From JADJPO01 sp963828555 (GTDB lineage: Bacteria; Actinomycetota; Actinomycetes; Actinomycetales; Kineosporiaceae): 64,000 bases of DNA. The position numbers and the translations under genes are program-made. Below are positions 19,702-27,133 of this stretch, piece by piece. The notes under the pieces were generated by a model that did no database searches, had not been told where the DNA came from, and saw only the letters and a program-made list of their open reading frames with translations. The DNA lies in contig CAWHEL010000004.1 in assembly GCA_963828555.1 (NCBI GenBank), positions 1,364,001-1,428,000 on the forward strand, read 5' to 3'. Numbering within the stretch: position 1 is the first letter of the stretch; each line of letters opens with the position of its first letter.

Positions 19702-20370
19702 ATGAGCGTGTTCTCGGCATCCGGCCTGACGCAGGGGGTCTCCCTGACCACCGGCCTACTGCTGCTCACCGCGGTGTTCGAGCTGTGGCGGCGCTCGCTG
19801 TCCGGCTCGATCGTGCTGCTGGCGGTCCAGGGCGCCGCGCTGGCCGGTCTGGTGGCGACCCTGGGGCTGATCGAGTCCGACGGCGAACTGCTGGTCGTGG
19901 CGGTGCTGGTGCTGGTGGTCAAGGCGGTCCTGATCCCGTGGATCCTGACCCGGGCCGCCGCCGCGACCGGCGCCGTCCAGGAGACGGCGCCCCGGATCAA
20001 CCCCACGTCAGGAATGCTGCTGGCCGCCGGGCTGACCACGGTGGCCTACCTGGTCGGTCAACCCCTGATCGGAGCCGAGCCGACGCAGCCCGGGGCCGCC
20101 GTGCCGGTCGGGCTGGCCCTGGTGCTGATCGGTTTCCTGATCCTGATCTCCCGCCGGCAGGCCATCTCCCAACTGGTCGGGTTCGTGGTCCTGGACAACG
20201 GCATCGCCACAGTGGCGTTCCTGATCGTCGGCGGGGTGCCGCTGGTGGTCGAGCTCGGCGTGATGCTCGACGTGCTGCTGGTGGTGCTGATCCTGCGGGT
20301 GCTGGCCGGCCGCCTCCTGCAGGCCTTCGGGGCCACAGATCTGGACGACCTGAGGGAGCTGCGCGACTGA
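19702..20370 (+). CDS. hycP: HyfE/HycP-like membrane subunit
   Basis: A 222-residue protein with about six membrane segments, matching the HyfE-type subunit of hydrogenase-4 complexes and the hycP position (Rv0085) of the mycobacterial locus; distantly NuoK-like. Hydrophobic blocks such as LLVVAVLVLVVKAVLIPW and the conserved-looking ILISRRQAISQLVGF are visible. It begins one base after the hycD stop and its stop shares a base with the next ATG. Confidence 0.82.
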   Translation: MSVFSASGLTQGVSLTTGLLLLTAVFELWRRSLSGSIVLLAVQGAALAGLVATLGLIESDGELLVVAVLVLVVKAVLIPWILTRAAAATGAVQETAPRINPTSGMLLAAGLTTVAYLVGQPLIGAEPTQPGAAVPVGLALVLIGFLILISRRQAISQLVGFVVLDNGIATVAFLIVGGVPLVVELGVMLDVLLVVLILRVLAGRLLQAFGATDLDDLRELRD

Positions 20371-21833
20371 TGAGCCCCGCCACCGTCCTGATCTGGATCT
20401 GCCTGGTGATCCCCGGGCTGGTCGCCGCAGCGGCCGCCGGCCGCCGGCGGGCGTCCTGGACCCCGTACGCCCCGGTCGCCGTGTCGGCGGTGGCGCTGCT
20501 CTGCGGGCTCGGCCTGGTCGTCGCGGTGCACCGCAGCGGCGCCGAGAGCACTGCAGCCGGTCTGCTTCGGGTCGATGCGCTGAGCGCCTTCCTGCTGGCG
20601 GTGGTCGGCGGCGTGGCGCTGAACGCGACCTGGTCGGGCCTGGAACCCCGCTCGGCACGGGTCGGGCCGGACGGCTGGCTGGCCGGGCTGCTCTGCCTGT
20701 TCGTGGCCGCGATGAGCGTGGCCCTGCTCGCCGACAACCTGGGTGTGATGTGGGTGGCGGTGGAGGGAACCACGATCACCACCGCGTTCCTGGTCGGCTA
20801 CCGCGGCGGACGGCGGGCGGTCGAGGCGGCGTGGAAGTACGTCGTCCTCGGCTCGGTGGGGGTGGCCGTCGCCTTCCTGGGCATCGTGCTGCTCTTCGCC
20901 GCCAGCGGGTCCGGGGGAGAGGCCACGCTGTCGTGGGCGGCGCTGACCGCCGACCCGGGACGGCTCGACCCCGATCTGACCCGGGTAGGGGCGGCGCTGG
21001 CTGCGCTCGGGCTGGCCACCAAGGCGGGTCTCGCTCCGATGCACACCTGGCTGCCGGATGCCCACAGTCAGGCGCCTGCACCGGTCTCCGGCCTGATGTC
21101 CGGCGTGCTGCTATCGGTGGCCTTCTACGGGATCCTGCGGGTGCAGGCGATCAGCGACGCCGTCCTCGGCCCCGGGGTGATGCGCGGGCTGCTGATCGCG
21201 GCCGGGCTCGCCTCGCTGCTGGTCTCGGCGGCGTTGATCCTGACCCAGCGCGACTACAAGCGGCTGCTCGCCTACTCCAGCATCGAGCACATGGGCGTGC
21301 TCGCCCTGGGGGCCGCGGTGTCCGGCCCGATCGCGATCGGCGCGGTGCTGCTGCACATCCTCGGGCACGGGCTGGCCAAGTCGACCTTGTTCGTGCTCGC
21401 CGGGCGCCTGCTGCGGGCTGAGCGCTCCAGCACGATCAGCGACATCCGCGGGCTGCTGGTGCGGAGGCCGTCGATCGCGGTGCCCTGGTTGTTCGGCATG
21501 GCCGCCCTGCTGGGCCTGCCGCCGTCCGGGCTGTTCTTCACCGAGGTGGCGATCATCGTGGCCGGGTTCGACCGGGGGCTGGGCTGGGTGATGGTGGCTG
21601 CCCTGGGACTGCTCCTGCTGGCCTTCACCGGGCTGGCCCGACACACCCTGGCGATGACCCTGAACGGGCCTGGGGCGGAGGCGCCTGCGCCCGGCCGGCT
21701 GCCGGAGGAGGCGGGTGGAGCGATGATCCCGGTGGTGCTGTCCCTGGTCCTGGTGGCCGGGATCGGGTTCGCTGCCTGGCCACTGCGCGGCGTGTTGGCC
21801 GACGCCGTCACCGCGTTGGGGGTGAGCCCATGA
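20370..21833 (+). CDS. hycQ: HyfF/HycQ-like antiporter subunit
   Basis: A 487-residue second NuoL/M/N-type ion-translocating subunit. The core motif LGLATKAGLAPMHTWLPDAH and the following LAYSSIEHMGVLALG, LHILGHGLAKSTLFV contain the conserved lysines and histidine of the proton channel. ATG 20370 was chosen because it directly follows the hycP stop; the open frame further upstream is a shadow of hycP. With the Rv0083-like subunit this gives the complex two pumping modules, as in hydrogenase-4. Confidence 0.9.
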   Translation: MSPATVLIWICLVIPGLVAAAAAGRRRASWTPYAPVAVSAVALLCGLGLVVAVHRSGAESTAAGLLRVDALSAFLLAVVGGVALNATWSGLEPRSARVGPDGWLAGLLCLFVAAMSVALLADNLGVMWVAVEGTTITTAFLVGYRGGRRAVEAAWKYVVLGSVGVAVAFLGIVLLFAASGSGGEATLSWAALTADPGRLDPDLTRVGAALAALGLATKAGLAPMHTWLPDAHSQAPAPVSGLMSGVLLSVAFYGILRVQAISDAVLGPGVMRGLLIAAGLASLLVSAALILTQRDYKRLLAYSSIEHMGVLALGAAVSGPIAIGAVLLHILGHGLAKSTLFVLAGRLLRAERSSTISDIRGLLVRRPSIAVPWLFGMAALLGLPPSGLFFTEVAIIVAGFDRGLGWVMVAALGLLLLAFTGLARHTLAMTLNGPGAEAPAPGRLPEEAGGAMIPVVLSLVLVAGIGFAAWPLRGVLADAVTALGVSP

Positions 21834-23308
21834 CCACCGAGGTGCGTCGGGTCGAGAGGGACCGCCTGGTCGGGGAGACCACAGCCCTGCTGGACGCAGG
21901 GTGGCGGCTCGCCCTGGTCGCGGCCCACCAGGACCCCGACGGGTTCCGGGTGGTCTACGCCTTCCTGCGCCCGGGGCAGGAGCCGCTCGAGCTGTGGGTG
22001 CCCGTGCCGGCGGGGGACGCCTGGATACCCACATTGTCCGCGGTGTCCTATCCCGGTGGCAGGTTCGAGCGGGAGATCCGCGACCTGTACGGCATCCACC
22101 CGAACGGGCACCCGCTGCCGCGCCGGATGGTCCGGCACGGTCACTGGCCGACCGGCTACTACCCGATGCTCGCCGCCGATGCCCCTCCGTTCGCGCCGGA
22201 CGTCGGCTCCTACCCCTTCATGCAGGTGCAGGGTGACGGCGTCTACGAGATCCCTGTCGGGCCGGTGCACGCCGGGCTGATCGAGCCCGGCCACTTCCGG
22301 TTCTCCGTGGTCGGGGAGACCATTCTGCGGATGAAGGCCCGGCTGTGGTTCGTGCACCGAGGGGTGGAGAAGCTCTTCGAGGGCCGCCCGGCGGCAGAGG
22401 GCATCGCGCTGGCCGAGCGGGTCAGTGGAGACACCGCTGTCGGGCACGGCCTGGCCTTCGCGATGGCCGTGGAGCAGGCCGGCGGCACCGTGGTTCCGGC
22501 CGCCGGCCGGGCCCGCCGGGCCGTGCTGCTCGAGTTGGAACGGCTCTACAACCATGTGAACGATCTCGGCGCAATCGTCAACGACGTGGGCCACGGCATC
22601 CTGCACGCCCATACCCAGCGTCTGCGCGAAGACCTGTTGCGGCACAACAAGCACGTCACCGGTCATCGGTTGTTGCGCGGGGGTGTGCGGCTCGGCGGGG
22701 CGAGCCTGGCCGCCGAGCCCGATCTCGACCTCCTGCGCCGGGTCGCCCGGGAGACCGCGGAGATCGTGGAGATCGCCCTGGGCAATCACGTGGTGGCCGA
22801 CCGACTCACCGGGACCGCCGTGCTGGACGGCGATCAGGCACGGGCGCTGGGCACGCTCGGCTACGTCGCCCGGGCCTCCGGGGTGGGTATCGACGCCCGG
22901 GCGGACCATCCGTTCGTCGAGCCCGCCGAGGCCTTCGCGCCTGTCGTGCGGAAGAGCGGGGACGTCGCAGCGCGCTTCGGCGTCCGGGCCGAGGAGGTGG
23001 CGGTCTCGACCGATCTGGTGGCCCGGTACCTGGCGCTGGCCCGCGGTGCGGCGCCGGCAGAGGCACCGGCGGAGGCGGAACCGCCCGGGGGGCCTGGGCA
23101 TGGGTTGGGCGTGGTGGAGGCCTGGCGGGGAACGCTCTGCCACCGGGTCGAGCTCGCCGGCGACGGCACACTTCGCCGGGTCAAGATCGTCGATCCGTCC
23201 TTCTTCAACTGGCCCGCGCTGCCGATCGCCCTGGCCGACACGATCGTTCCGGACTTCCCCCTGGCCAACAAGAGCTTCAACCAGTCCTACGCGGGCAACG
23301 ACCTCTGA
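21830..23308 (+). CDS. hycE: NuoCD-like large subunit lacking the NiFe ligands (HycE/HyfG family)
   Basis: A 492-residue fusion of a NuoC-like domain (about 1-130; REIRDLYGIHPNGHPLPRR) and a NuoD/hydrogenase large-subunit domain. In true group 4 hydrogenases the N-terminal CxxC and the C-terminal CxxC bind nickel and iron. Here the first site reads AERVSGDTAVGHGLAF (near residue 197) and the second VDPSFFNWPALPIAL (near 454), so all four cysteines are absent while the surrounding scaffold is well kept. It therefore cannot bind a NiFe centre. It overlaps hycQ by ATGA and ends the operon. No maturation (hyp) genes occur in the window. Confidence 0.92.
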   Translation: MTTEVRRVERDRLVGETTALLDAGWRLALVAAHQDPDGFRVVYAFLRPGQEPLELWVPVPAGDAWIPTLSAVSYPGGRFEREIRDLYGIHPNGHPLPRRMVRHGHWPTGYYPMLAADAPPFAPDVGSYPFMQVQGDGVYEIPVGPVHAGLIEPGHFRFSVVGETILRMKARLWFVHRGVEKLFEGRPAAEGIALAERVSGDTAVGHGLAFAMAVEQAGGTVVPAAGRARRAVLLELERLYNHVNDLGAIVNDVGHGILHAHTQRLREDLLRHNKHVTGHRLLRGGVRLGGASLAAEPDLDLLRRVARETAEIVEIALGNHVVADRLTGTAVLDGDQARALGTLGYVARASGVGIDARADHPFVEPAEAFAPVVRKSGDVAARFGVRAEEVAVSTDLVARYLALARGAAPAEAPAEAEPPGGPGHGLGVVEAWRGTLCHRVELAGDGTLRRVKIVDPSFFNWPALPIALADTIVPDFPLANKSFNQSYAGNDL

Positions 23309-23362
23309 GCGAACCGACCGGCTACAGCACGGCCCTCCCGGTGCCGATACCTGAAGGTGGCC

Positions 23363-24148
23363 ATGAGATCGCCGTCAGATCGCTGTTTTCCCCCACTCGG
23401 TGAGGGAAGAGCGCGATCTGACGGCGATCTTCCGAGGGGGCGCGGGCGGGCTCGATCCCGCTGGGTCGCCGCTCTGGCGGTTGCGCTGCTCGGAGGCACC
23501 CTGCTCGTGGCCCCGGCCGCCCAGGCGGCCCCCTCGGTCTGCACCTCGATCTCCGCCGGTGCGGTGCGTGGGCTGCTCACGCGGCCGGCCCGGGTCACCT
23601 TGGCCCTGTCCACCCGGTACGGCTCGACCCTGGTCACCGTGACCCACTGCGTCCGGATGCGGGACGGCCGCTACCGCCAGGCCTGGCAGCGGCCGGGCCG
23701 GATCGGGTACCGCGGCTTGGCTGCGTCCGGGGCCAAGCGGGAGGGCGACGGACGGACGCCGTCCGGCGTGTTCGCCCTCGGCAGCGGCTTCGGGGCGGCC
23801 GACCCGGGAAGCGCCACAGGCTACCGGCGGCTGCGCCAGGCCTCGTGCTGGGGCTCGACGGTGGGAACCCACCGCTACAACACCTACTTCGAGGGCCGCT
23901 GCGGTCCCGCGGACGAGCCGATGTACGGCTACGTCCGCGGTGCCTACCGGCAGGGCATGGTGATCGAGTACAACACCCGTCTGGTCCGCCAGGGCCACGG
24001 CTCGGCGATCTTCCTGCACGTGGGAACGGGCCGGGCCACCGCAGGCTGTGTCTCCATCGCCCACTCCACGGTGGTGCAGCTGCTGCGGGTGACCCGGCCC
24101 GGCGACGTGATCGTGCTCGGCGTCCGCCGCACGCTGATCGACAGCTGA
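23363..24148 (+). CDS. Secreted L,D-transpeptidase (YkuD-like) family protein
   Basis: About 261 residues: a charged N-terminal stretch, a signal peptide (VAALAVALLGGTLLVAPAAQA), then a domain with the catalytic pattern FLHVGTGRATAGCVSI, where His and Cys match the HxG...GC active site of L,D-transpeptidase-fold enzymes that crosslink peptidoglycan outside the cell. ATG 23363 has GAAGG 5 bases upstream; no alternative start occurs before the signal peptide. Unusually, the first 23 codons lie over a perfect 18-bp inverted repeat (23366-23430), so the N-terminus may have been remade by that element. Confidence 0.8.
   Translation: MRSPSDRCFPPLGEGRARSDGDLPRGRGRARSRWVAALAVALLGGTLLVAPAAQAAPSVCTSISAGAVRGLLTRPARVTLALSTRYGSTLVTVTHCVRMRDGRYRQAWQRPGRIGYRGLAASGAKREGDGRTPSGVFALGSGFGAADPGSATGYRRLRQASCWGSTVGTHRYNTYFEGRCGPADEPMYGYVRGAYRQGMVIEYNTRLVRQGHGSAIFLHVGTGRATAGCVSIAHSTVVQLLRVTRPGDVIVLGVRRTLIDS
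23366..23430. repeat. Perfect 18-bp inverted repeat with nested stem
   Basis: AGATCGCCGTCAGATCGC (23366-23383) is matched by its reverse complement at 23413-23430. The 29-base loop itself can fold (TTCCCCCAC with GTGAGGGAA). The arm shares AGATCGCCGTC with the region at 37820. It lies in the 5' coding part of the L,D-transpeptidase gene, 58 bases after hycE ends, so it may also lie in the hyc operon 3' region. Confidence 0.75.
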
Positions 24149-24168
24149 CGCCGGATGCCGGCGCACGC

Positions 24169-24495
24169 TCAGAGGTCGCGGCACATCCCCTTGAGCACAA
24201 GGTCGTGTAGCTGACGATGCCGAGGATCTGCTCGCCCTGAACCACTGGTGCCCGAGACAGGCCGAACTTGTCGAACAAACGGCGCGCAGTAGTGGATGTC
24301 CATCTGTGGGTCGACCGCGACCACGGGATTGGACATGATCTCGTAGATGTCCACGCGCTCGGGGGCGCGGTTGCGGGCGAGCACCTGACGGGCGATGTCG
24401 GACAGCAGCACGATGCCGTGCCGGGCGGTCCTGTGACCGCACGGGGAGTGCCTGGCCGACCTGCACACGCCACCCCTTCCCCACACGCCCTCCAC
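24169..24495 (-). pseudogene. CBS-domain protein remnant
   Basis: On the minus strand the second half of a CBS pair can be read only by changing frame: GIVLLSDIARQVLARNRA and MSNPVVAVDPQMDI in one frame, then RLFDKFGLSRAPVVQGEQIL and GIVSYTT in a second, then LVLKGMCRDL back in the first. The N-terminal CBS motif is missing. Two compensating shifts plus truncation indicate a dead gene, although the two shifts could be sequencing errors. Confidence 0.6.
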
Positions 24496-24611
24496 CCCAC
24501 CGGTACCTGGCGGGTACCTGGAGGATGTCGGGCGGCGGGAGGCAGGGCTACGGAGGCAGGACCCTCGGCGGCGGAACGGTCGTGCCGGTCAGCCGTGGGT
24601 CAGCGGTCCGG

Positions 24612-25706
24612 TCACCACCAGGACAAGCGGATCGAGGCGAGCACCCCGGCGTGGTCGGAGGCCCACAGTGGCGCCTTCGCCTGGAACGGCGTCGCACCGA
24701 CCACATTCGCACCGACGGGGTACGCCCCGTTCTTGGCCAGCACCAGGTCGATCCGGGTGGTCAGCGGCGTGGTCGGATCGCTCAGCGTCTCGTTGAAGCA
24801 GCAGGTCAGGCCCGGGTCCGAGCCACGGGTCGACCACGCGTCGCGGAAACTTCGGGTCAGCGACGCGTAGCTGGTGGTGGTCGAACCGTCTGCTGCGGAG
24901 TTGAAGTCTCCGGTGGAGATCACCCGGCCCCGGCTGCGCGCCGGGCCTGCCAGGAACTCGGCGGCCTGCGCCTGCTGGACGGTCGGGAAGGACTCGGTCT
25001 CCAGGTGGGTGTTCACGAACCGGAAGGGCAGTCCGCGGTAGCTGGCCTCGATCGAGGCCCACCCGCGCTTGAACGAGATCGGGGCCGCGCCGGGCACCGG
25101 GGGGGTGAACTCCTGCTGGGCGGCGTACAGCCCGCTCTTCGCACCCCACCAGGACAGGTACGGCGTGTCCTCGTTCACCAGCACGACGTCGCGGTCCTTC
25201 AACGTCGCCAAGCAGGCGCCCACCGGCATCGTCGGGTCGCAGGGGGCGACCAGCGGCACGGGGCCGATGTTCGCGTTGTCCGACACCGAGGCGACGGCGT
25301 AGTTCAGCCCGCGAGCGGAGAGCGCGCTCTGCAGGATGGCCAGGAAGTCCTGAGTGGGCGGCACTCCCGGGCCGGAGGTCTCCCAGATCGTGACCTCCTG
25401 CAGCCCGACCAGGTCGGGGTCGCCGAGTCGGATCTCCTCGGCGATCGCCTCCGCACGCGCCGGGAAGTCGGTGAACCGGGCCGTTCCGTAGATGGTCGCC
25501 ACCGCGCCCAGGAAGCTCGGCGTGTCTCCGGCCAGGAGAGCCGGGGTGAGGTCGGCGCCCAGGTAGAGGTTGCGAGTCATCACCTTCAGCTCGGGTGAGC
25601 CGCGGTGGTTGGCCTCTGCCGCGCCGGGGACCACCATCCCCAGGCCCAGGGCAAGCACAACGGCGCTGCCTGCACGGAGTAGAGAGGATCGGAAGACGGA
25701 GCGCAT
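24612..25706 (-). CDS. Secreted endonuclease/exonuclease/phosphatase family protein
   Basis: About 364 residues with a signal peptide (LLRAGSAVVLALGLGMVVPG then AAEA) and an EEP-fold domain: MTRNLYLGADL, the metal-binding glutamate in LVGLQEV, VNTHLE, STGDFNS and the C-terminal SDHAGVLA, which carry the catalytic Asp/His/Asn set. Such proteins cleave phosphodiesters or phosphomonoesters; the substrate is unknown. ATG 25706 has AAAGGGG 8 bases upstream. Isolated gene with no partners. Confidence 0.85.
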   Translation of the reverse strand: MRSVFRSSLLRAGSAVVLALGLGMVVPGAAEANHRGSPELKVMTRNLYLGADLTPALLAGDTPSFLGAVATIYGTARFTDFPARAEAIAEEIRLGDPDLVGLQEVTIWETSGPGVPPTQDFLAILQSALSARGLNYAVASVSDNANIGPVPLVAPCDPTMPVGACLATLKDRDVVLVNEDTPYLSWWGAKSGLYAAQQEFTPPVPGAAPISFKRGWASIEASYRGLPFRFVNTHLETESFPTVQQAQAAEFLAGPARSRGRVISTGDFNSAADGSTTTSYASLTRSFRDAWSTRGSDPGLTCCFNETLSDPTTPLTTRIDLVLAKNGAYPVGANVVGATPFQAKAPLWASDHAGVLASIRLSWW

Positions 25707-25879
25707 CAGTGGTGCCCCTTTCACGGCCTGACCTGCACGGCGGGAACGGGCTCACCCTGGACCTGTTCTCACGCTCGGTCAACTAGAACCGCTCAACGGC
25801 GGACGATTGTTACCGGCAGTGATCGTCTCTACGCTGAGGACTACCACCATCGGCCGCCTGCCGACAGGGTGAGTTGTGT

Positions 25880-26263
25880 TCAGAGGGCGTCGGTGACCAA
25901 AACCTTGATCGGCTCTACCACGCCCACCGTCGCCGCGAAGTTGGCCAGCCGCGTGCACAGGGTCCGGGTGATCTGTTCGCCGCGGCGCACCAGGACCTGG
26001 CCCCCGGTGGTAAACACGTCGACCTCCAGCACCATGCCCGTCCGTAGCTCGGCCACGGTAACCTCGCGGTGAACACCCCGTGGTTCGAGCGTCGCCACAG
26101 CTCCCCGGATCGCCTCGACCAACGTCTGGGGATAACCGCATCGGCCTCCGAGGTCACGCAGGGTGTCATTCAGGGCGTGGCCGGCATCGTGATGGCGGAG
26201 GAAGTGGCCCACCGCTTCCAGTATCACCGACGCCAGTTCGGCCGTAGCCCCGGCCGGCAGCAT
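25880..26263 (-). pseudogene. C-terminal fragment of an HD-GYP/HDOD-type signalling protein
   Basis: A 127-residue frame whose C-terminal part (TGMVLEVDVFTTGGQVLVRR followed by GEQITRTL and FAATVGVVEP) resembles the conserved tail found at the end of HDOD or HD-GYP response regulators. The receiver and HD domains are missing, and its 5' end abuts a histidine kinase fragment on the other strand. I call it a remnant; a short independent gene cannot be excluded. Confidence 0.45.
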
Positions 26264-26375
26264 GGCCTACGCGAGCATCGTTCAGAAGCACGGCGGTCGG
26301 CTTCAGGTCGAGTCGGCACCAGGTCACGGTTCGACCTTCACGATCATCCTTCCGCTCACCGTGGCCGAGCTTCAG
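26262..26375 (+). pseudogene. Histidine kinase C-terminal fragment
   Basis: The frame reads MAYASIVQKHGGRL then QVESAPGHGSTFTIILPL, the unmistakable last portion of a histidine kinase ATPase domain (G2/F box region). Everything upstream of it is missing, and the frame runs on into the antisense of the SDR gene. It is a relic of a deleted two-component gene. Confidence 0.6.
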
Positions 26376-27121
26376 GCGGGTCGCAGACGCAGCCCCTGCA
26401 TGCCGCCGTCCACCGCCAGCGAGGTGCCGGTGGTCGAGCCCGCCCCCGGGCCGGCGAGGTAGACGATCGCCTCGGCCACCTCCGCGGCAGAGACCAGGCG
26501 CCCCTGAGGCTGCCGCGCCTCGAGCGCGGCCCGCTCGGCGTCCGGGTCGTCCGCCGCCTCCAGCAGCCGGCCGATCCAGGGTGTGTCGGCGGTGCCGGGG
26601 TTGACGCAGTTCACCCGGATCCCCTCACGCAGGTGGTCGGCGGCCATCGCCAGCGTGAGCGAGAGCACCGCACCCTTGGTCGCGCTGTACAGCGCGCGCT
26701 GGGGCAGGCCGGCGGTGGCGGCCACGGAAGAGGTGTTCACGATCGCCGCCCGAGTCGAGGCGCGCAGGTGGGGCAACACGGCCCGGGTGACCCGCACCAG
26801 GCCGAACACGTTCACATCGAACACGTGCCGCCACTGGGCGTCGTCGTTGTCCTCCACGCTGCCCTGGGCGCCGATGCCGCTGTTGTTGATCAGCACGTCG
26901 AGACCACCCAGCCCGCGGACGGCGTCGTCGACCGCGGCACGCACCGCAGCGTCGTCGGTGACGTCGGCACGCACCCACAACAGCTCGACGTCCTCCGGCG
27001 GGGGCTGAATGTCGAGGCAGGCGACCCTGGCGCCGGCGGAGGCGAAACGCAGCGCTGTCGCCAGGCCGATGCCCGAGGAGCCTCCCGTGATCAGGACCTT
27101 CAGTGGCTCAGCGGTCGACAC
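26372..27121 (-). CDS. SDR-family dehydrogenase of a sugar-acid pathway
   Basis: A 249-residue classical short-chain dehydrogenase/reductase. The NAD(P)-binding motif is TGGSSGIG, the NNSG motif follows, and the catalytic Ser, Tyr and Lys are in NTSSVAA and YSATKG. In diketo-hydrolase type sugar pathways an SDR oxidises either the free sugar or the 2-keto-3-deoxy acid at C4. It lies 12 bases after the dehydratase on the same strand, so the two form one transcript. The exact substrate is inference from neighbours. Confidence 0.85.
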   Translation of the reverse strand: MSTAEPLKVLITGGSSGIGLATALRFASAGARVACLDIQPPPEDVELLWVRADVTDDAAVRAAVDDAVRGLGGLDVLINNSGIGAQGSVEDNDDAQWRHVFDVNVFGLVRVTRAVLPHLRASTRAAIVNTSSVAATAGLPQRALYSATKGAVLSLTLAMAADHLREGIRVNCVNPGTADTPWIGRLLEAADDPDAERAALEARQPQGRLVSAAEVAEAIVYLAGPGAGSTTGTSLAVDGGMQGLRLRPA

Positions 27122-27133
27122 GATTCCTCCAGG

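Noticed and set aside
21272..23143. A 623-codon minus-strand frame opposite hycE and hycQ
   Set aside because: Shadow frame; the plus-strand genes have clear domains and coupled starts.
21830..23308. Calling the complex a functional [NiFe] hydrogenase-4 or formate hydrogenlyase
   Set aside because: None of the four metal-binding cysteines of the large subunit is present, and no formate dehydrogenase or maturation gene is in the window.
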